Source: Paracoccaceae bacterium | GTDB taxonomy: Bacteria; Pseudomonadota; Alphaproteobacteria; Rhodobacterales; Rhodobacteraceae | Assembly (NCBI GenBank): GCA_003561595.1 | Contig: PWWF01000092.1 | Span: 1 to 8,242, forward strand | Length of the DNA stretch: 8,242 bases | Reading direction: 5' to 3' | Shown here: positions 5,703 through 8,242 of the stretch, piece after piece | Layout of the letters: the number at the start of each line of letters is the position of its first letter | Numbering within the stretch: position 1 is the stretch's first letter | Notes under the pieces: model-generated | What the model was told of the DNA's origin: nothing | The model's input: only the letters and a program-made list of their open reading frames with translations | The model's database searches: none | Program-made: the position numbers and the translations under genes

Positions 5703-6197
5703 ATGCGCATTGGTCTTTATCCGGGGACGTTCGATCCGCTGACGCTGGGTCATCGCGACATCATCACGCGCGCGGCGCAGCTTGTGGACCGGCTGGTTAT
5801 CGGTGTTGCGATCAATCGCGACAAGGGGCCGCTGTTTACCCTGGAAGAGCGTGTCGCCATGGTCGAGGCCGAAGCCGCCGATCTGCATACCCGCACGGGC
5901 GTCGAGATCGTGGCCCACCCGTTCGAGAACCTGCTGATCGATTGCGCGCAAGAGGTCGGCGCCTCGATCATCATTCGCGGGCTGCGGGCGGTCACGGATT
6001 TCGAATATGAATTCCAGATGGTCGGCATGAACCGCGCGATGAATGACCGGGTCGAGACTGTGTTCCTGATGGCAGAGGCCCGCCATCAGGCCATTGCGTC
6101 CAAGCTGGTCAAGGAAATCGCGCGGCTGAACGGCGATGTGTCGAATTTCGTCTCGGACCCGGTGCGCGACGCGTTGAAGCGCAAGTTCCGGGCCTGA
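5703..6197 (+). CDS. coaD: Phosphopantetheine adenylyltransferase
   Basis: Cytoplasmic enzyme of coenzyme A synthesis: ATP plus 4'-phosphopantetheine gives dephospho-CoA plus pyrophosphate. Its 164 residues are the usual bacterial length. The nucleotidyltransferase signature is intact: YPGTFDPLTLGH (6-17) with the T-x-G-H motif at T14-H17. Lys41 precedes the conserved FTLEER segment, followed by IIRGLRAVTDFEYEFQMVGMNR (with its substrate-binding arginines) and the SKLVKEIA segment, which corresponds to the S-x-LVKE motif near the C-terminus. ATG 5703 was chosen because AGAGGG lies 5 nt upstream and the protein then begins MRIGLYPGTFD as in homologs. The gene is convergent with the small DUF1127-like gene, with 6 bp between stop codons and no room for a separate terminator. 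Confidence 0.97.
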   Translation: MRIGLYPGTFDPLTLGHRDIITRAAQLVDRLVIGVAINRDKGPLFTLEERVAMVEAEAADLHTRTGVEIVAHPFENLLIDCAQEVGASIIIRGLRAVTDFEYEFQMVGMNRAMNDRVETVFLMAEARHQAIASKLVKEIARLNGDVSNFVSDPVRDALKRKFRA

Positions 6198-6203
6198 CGT
6201 GGC

Positions 6204-6368
6204 TCAGCGTCCGTAAACCGCTTTTGCTGCCAGCTTCTCGGCATCGGGCGGGTAGATGTCGAGGTCAATGGCCACATCAAGCGGCATGGCGCGCAACTCG
6301 GCAACTGTGCGGGCATAGGCGGCGCGTTTGCGCAGGCGGGTCTGGATGGTGTTCAGCAGTGCAGGCAT
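6204..6368 (-). CDS. DUF1127-like small protein
   Basis: A 54-residue basic protein resembling the small DUF1127-type proteins abundant in Rhodobacteraceae. It has an amphipathic basic N-terminal helix (TRLRKRAAYARTVAELRAMP), the core LDVAIDLDIYPPDAEKLA where DUF1127 proteins have an ELADIGL-R-I-like segment, and the ending AKAVYGR, similar to the AAYG endings common in this group. Alphaproteobacterial DUF1127 proteins have been linked to RNA regulation and nutrient (phosphate, fucose) responses, but this divergent copy may differ. ATG 6368 is favoured because GGAGGG sits 4 nt upstream (6373-6378); the in-frame ATG at 6407 has no ribosome site. There is no signal peptide or membrane segment. 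Confidence 0.75.
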   Translation of the reverse strand: MPALLNTIQTRLRKRAAYARTVAELRAMPLDVAIDLDIYPPDAEKLAAKAVYGR

Positions 6369-6440
6369 GTCGCCCTCCATTGGTTTGCGTTCGGTTAGCG
6401 CCAACATGGGCTATGCTGCGGCGCAGAACAAGCGACAGGG

Positions 6441-6468
6441 ATGCAAGCCCGGCTTGCATGATTTGCAT
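6441..6468. promoter_or_regulatory. ATGCAAGCC dyad with additional TTGCAT half-site
   Basis: ATGCAAGCC (6441-6449) and GGCTTGCAT (6451-6459) are exact reverse complements around a single C. A further TTGCAT follows at 6463-6468, 9 bp after the previous one. Three ATGCAA/TTGCAT copies in 28 bp look like a protein-binding site. It lies ~75 bp upstream of the DUF1127-like start and ~220 bp upstream of the Lrp start. The binding protein is unknown; the adjacent Lrp/AsnC regulator is one candidate. Confidence 0.45.
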
Positions 6469-6602
6469 GGCGGGCGCCTGCCGGATGTGCAGCCGCGCCG
6501 CCTTTATGCGCAGGTATCGGCCAGAGGCGCGGGTCACGATTCGCTCCTGACCTGTCAGATGTCGCAAAGGGTGTGCCTGACATCGCGGGACTGCGCTAAA
6601 GA

Positions 6603-6632
6603 CGCAAAATGTCGCGGCCCGCGTCTTTTGCG
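6603..6632 (+). ncRNA. Stem-loop in the putative 5' leader of the Lrp/AsnC gene
   Basis: CGCAAAA (6603-6609) pairs with TTTTGCG (6626-6632), and inside it CGCG (6613-6616) pairs with CGCG (6620-6623) around a GCC loop, giving a two-tier hairpin. An alternative 8-bp stem pairs AAAGACGC (6598-6605) with GCGTCTTT (6621-6628), and the two foldings exclude each other. The structure ends 55 bp before the Lrp start. Whether it acts as RNA or as a DNA operator cannot be told from sequence alone. Confidence 0.35.
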
Positions 6633-6687
6633 GGCAGGCCCTGTCTGCGGCGCTATCTGCGGTGCAGGGCGCGTCTGGGGGGATGCA

Positions 6688-7215
6688 ATGCGCAGGAAGA
6701 ACGAACTCGACGCGACGGATATCCGCATCCTGGCCGCAGTGCAGAAGCATGGGCAACTGAGCAAGACGCAACTGGCCGAAAAGGTGAATCTGTCGCCCAC
6801 GCCTTGCTGGGAACGGCTGACGCGGCTGAAAGCAGCGGGGTTCATCCGCAGTTTTCATGCGGTCATCGCGCTGGACCGGATCGTGGATATCACGCAGGTC
6901 GTGGTGACTGTCTCGCTCAACCATCATCGCAAGGCCGATTTCGACAGGTTCGAGGCGTATGTGCTGGGGCGCGATGAAATCACCTCTTGCGTCGCCACCG
7001 GCGGGGGCGTCGATTACATCATGACGGTGCATACCCCCAGCCTCGCGGCGTTTCAGGCGGTGATGGATGACCTGCTGGACGCACAGATCGGGATTGACCG
7101 CTATGTGACCTATTTCGCCACCAGGCAGGTCAAATCGGGCCAGCCCGATGTCACGCGACTGCTGAGCCAGAGCCGTGCGCGCGCGCAGGCGAACAATCCG
7201 ACTGCAACTGGCTGA
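6688..7215 (+). CDS. Lrp/AsnC family transcriptional regulator
   Basis: DNA-binding regulator of 175 residues, slightly longer than the ~150-165 usual for the family because of a C-terminal tail. Residues ~8-60 are the AsnC-type helix-turn-helix (LDATDIRILAAVQKHGQLSK, then LAEKVNLSPTPCWERLTRLKAAGFI). Residues ~66-145 form the RAM ligand/oligomerisation domain (VVVTVSLNHH ... CVATGGGVDYIMTVHTPSL ... YVTYFATRQVK). The SPTPCWERL recognition helix marks the common Lrp subgroup. The start at ATG 6688 is preceded by a GGGGGGA ribosome site and gives the normal N-terminus. Such regulators usually respond to an amino acid or related small molecule and often control their own gene and a neighbour. The DmdA/GcvT-like gene 121 bp downstream on the same strand is the obvious candidate target. 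Confidence 0.95.
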   Translation: MRRKNELDATDIRILAAVQKHGQLSKTQLAEKVNLSPTPCWERLTRLKAAGFIRSFHAVIALDRIVDITQVVVTVSLNHHRKADFDRFEAYVLGRDEITSCVATGGGVDYIMTVHTPSLAAFQAVMDDLLDAQIGIDRYVTYFATRQVKSGQPDVTRLLSQSRARAQANNPTATG

Positions 7216-7219
7216 GAAA

Positions 7220-7236
7220 AGGACCCGAACGGTCCT
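7220..7236 (+). terminator. Terminator-like hairpin after the Lrp/AsnC gene
   Basis: AGGACC (7220-7225) pairs with GGTCCT (7231-7236) around CGAAC, followed by GTTTCC and beginning 5 bp after the stop codon. An A-run precedes the stem. The stem is short (6 bp) and the T-run is only three, so it would be a weak intrinsic terminator. Confidence 0.45.
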
Positions 7237-7268
7237 GTTTCCGGCCCGCTTTCAGGCCACACCGTTGG

Positions 7269-7287
7269 CGACATTACGTTAGTGTCG
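7269..7287. promoter_or_regulatory. Dyad upstream of the DmdA/GcvT-like gene
   Basis: CGACATTA (7269-7276) and TAGTGTCG (7280-7287) are inverted over 8 positions with one T-G mismatch around CGT. The site lies 50 bp before the start codon, in an otherwise unstructured gap, at a position suited to an operator. The adjacent Lrp/AsnC protein is the natural candidate to bind it. I found no convincing -35/-10 pair alongside. Confidence 0.35.
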
Positions 7288-7336
7288 GCACCGGAGTGAG
7301 GACAGGCGACGGCATCTTCTTGGAGGAGGACACCCC

Positions 7337-8242
7337 ATGCAGCTACAGGACTACGGCTTTGGCACCCAGATCCGCAAATCGCCCTATTTTGATGCCACGC
7401 TACGATGGGGCGCAAAGGGGTTTTCGGTCTATAACCACATGTATATCCCGCGCGATTACGGCGACCCGGTACAGAATTTCTGGAACCTGGTGAATGACGC
7501 GATCCTGTGCGACGTGGCCGTCGAACGGCAGGCCGAGATCACGGGGCCGGATGCGGCGCGCTTTACCCAGATGCTGACTCCGCGCAACCTGTCGAAGATG
7601 CAGGTCGGGCAGTGCAAATATGTGCTGATCACCAATGGCCAGGGCGGCATTCTGAATGACCCGGTGCTGCTGCGGCTGGGCGAGAATCATTTCTGGCTGT
7701 CGCTCGCCGATAGCGACATCCTGCTCTGGGCGCAGGGGCTGGCGGTGCATTCGGGGCTGGATGTGACGATCCGCGAACCCGATGTCTCGCCGCTGCAACT
7801 GCAAGGCCCGAAATCGGGCGAGGTGATGCGCGCGCTCTTTGGCGACAGCATCATGGACCTGCGCTATTACTGGTGGCGCGAGATGGATCTGGACGGCATT
7901 CCGCTGATCGTGTCGCGCACGGGCTGGTCGTCGGAACTGGGCTACGAGATCTATCTGCGGGACGGGTCGCGCGGCAACGCGCTGTGGGAACGGATCATGG
8001 CGACGGGCCTGCCGCTGGGGGTGAAGCCGGGCCATACCTCGACCATAAGGCGCATCGAGGGGGGCATGCTTTCCTATCATGCCGATGCCGACATGCACAC
8101 CAACCCCTATGAGCTTGGCCTCGACCGGCTGGTGGACCTGGACATGGAGGCCGATTTCATCGGCAAGGCGGCGCTAAAGCGCATCCGCGATGAGGGCGTG
8201 CGCCGCAAGCAGGTGGGGCTGGTGATCGACGGTGAGCCGATG
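7337..8242 (+). CDS. DmdA/GcvT-like folate-dependent aminomethyl/methyltransferase (C-terminus beyond right edge)
   Basis: Cytoplasmic enzyme of the GcvT/DmdA superfamily, whose members pass a one-carbon unit from an amine or sulfonium substrate to tetrahydrofolate. The first 302 residues are in the window and the frame is open to the edge. Family segments are GFSVYNHMYIP (~30-40), ILCDVAVERQAEITGPDA, GGILNDPVLLRL (Asp108 at the folate-site region, with the NDP form seen in DmdA), FWLSLADSDILLWAQGLA, EPDVSPLQLQGPKS, RTGWSSELGYEIYLRDG, IRRIEGGMLSYHADADMHTNPYELGL and FIGKAALKRI. The C-terminal barrel domain only begins here. The aromatic stretch RYYWWRE (176-182) lies in the substrate-side region and may shape specificity. 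The GcvT H-protein pathway is not apparent nearby. Overall resemblance is closer to DMSP demethylase DmdA than to GcvT, but an orthologous role cannot be claimed. ATG 7337 has GGAGGAGG 7 nt upstream. Confidence 0.88.
   Translation, partial: MQLQDYGFGTQIRKSPYFDATLRWGAKGFSVYNHMYIPRDYGDPVQNFWNLVNDAILCDVAVERQAEITGPDAARFTQMLTPRNLSKMQVGQCKYVLITNGQGGILNDPVLLRLGENHFWLSLADSDILLWAQGLAVHSGLDVTIREPDVSPLQLQGPKSGEVMRALFGDSIMDLRYYWWREMDLDGIPLIVSRTGWSSELGYEIYLRDGSRGNALWERIMATGLPLGVKPGHTSTIRRIEGGMLSYHADADMHTNPYELGLDRLVDLDMEADFIGKAALKRIRDEGVRRKQVGLVIDGEPM

Larger units (their letters stand above)
6369..6687. other. Regulatory region between the DUF1127-like gene and the Lrp/AsnC gene
   Basis: No gene is supported in these 319 bp. 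The frame upstream of and in line with the Lrp start is open, but it encodes a Cys/Arg-rich stretch unlike any Lrp N-terminus and lacks a ribosome site. The region holds a 19-bp dyad plus an extra half-site at 6441-6468, a loose GATGTC/GACATC inverted repeat (6558-6563 and 6579-6584), and a strong stem-loop at 6603-6632. It should contain divergent promoters for both flanking genes, but I could not identify convincing -35/-10 pairs. Confidence 0.55.

Noticed and set aside
5322..6086. Minus-strand 254-codon frame under the CBS gene and coaD
   Set aside because: It is a complement shadow of two clearly recognisable plus-strand genes, with His/Gln/Arg-rich composition.
6328..6687. 120-codon N-terminal extension of the Lrp/AsnC frame
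   Set aside because: It lacks a ribosome site, is Cys/Arg-rich, runs antisense through the DUF1127-like gene, and Lrp proteins normally start a few residues before the HTH.
7400..8098. Minus-strand 232-codon frame under the DmdA/GcvT-like gene
   Set aside because: The plus-strand frame matches the GcvT/DmdA family throughout and has a strong ribosome site. The minus translation resembles no family.
1..8242. Mobile elements, CRISPR arrays, tRNA/rRNA or defence islands
   Set aside because: I saw no transposase or integrase frames, no regularly spaced repeats, no cloverleaf sequence and no abrupt change in composition.

Overview
The window looks like chromosomal DNA from an alphaproteobacterium of the Rhodobacteraceae/Roseobacter type. 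The base composition is GC-rich with strong G/C third positions. The gene families also fit that group: a YcbB-like L,D-transpeptidase, a Tat-exported DUF882 endopeptidase, a KpsT/KpsE capsule-export pair with a roseobacter-style N-terminal extension, a 144-residue CBS-pair protein, a DUF1127-like small protein and a DmdA-like GcvT-family protein. The assignment rests on protein recognition from memory, not on a search.

Layout, left to right. (1) 1-1571, minus strand: an L,D-transpeptidase whose C-terminus runs off the left edge. (2) 1572-1981: a 410-bp divergent intergenic region with two short dyads. (3) 1982-2551, plus: a DUF882/M15-like murein endopeptidase (YcbK/MepK family) with a twin-arginine signal. 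(4) 2552-2746: a gap holding a plausible promoter and a perfect 10-bp inverted repeat over the predicted start of transcription. (5) 2747-5084, plus: kpsT-like ATPase and kpsE-like inner-membrane polysaccharide export protein, overlapping by 17 bp; no KpsM permease is present. (6) 5199-6197, plus: CBS-pair protein then coaD, each preceded by a GC-rich hairpin. (7) 6204-6368, minus: a 54-residue DUF1127-like protein, convergent with coaD with 6 bp between stop codons. (8) 6369-6687: a 319-bp regulatory region with an ATGCAAGCC dyad and a hairpin-rich leader. (9) 6688-7215, plus: an Lrp/AsnC regulator followed by a short terminator-like hairpin. (10) 7337-8242, plus: the first 302 residues of a DmdA/GcvT-like folate-dependent enzyme, running off the right edge.

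How the genes fit together. The first two enzymes form a make-and-cut pair for peptidoglycan: L,D-transpeptidases make 3-3 cross-links and MepK-type enzymes cleave them. KpsT and KpsE would energise and span the inner-membrane side of capsule polysaccharide export, with the permease and synthesis genes elsewhere. CoaD makes dephospho-CoA, and the CBS protein next to it may sense adenine nucleotides. The Lrp/AsnC protein probably controls itself and/or the DmdA-like gene.

I see no mobile element, CRISPR array, tRNA, rRNA or clear frameshift. Most of the window is ordinary core and envelope biology. The less ordinary points are the altered nucleotide-binding motifs in the KpsT homolog, the N-terminal module of the KpsE homolog, the undetermined substrate of the DmdA-like enzyme, and several clean dyads in the intergenic regions.
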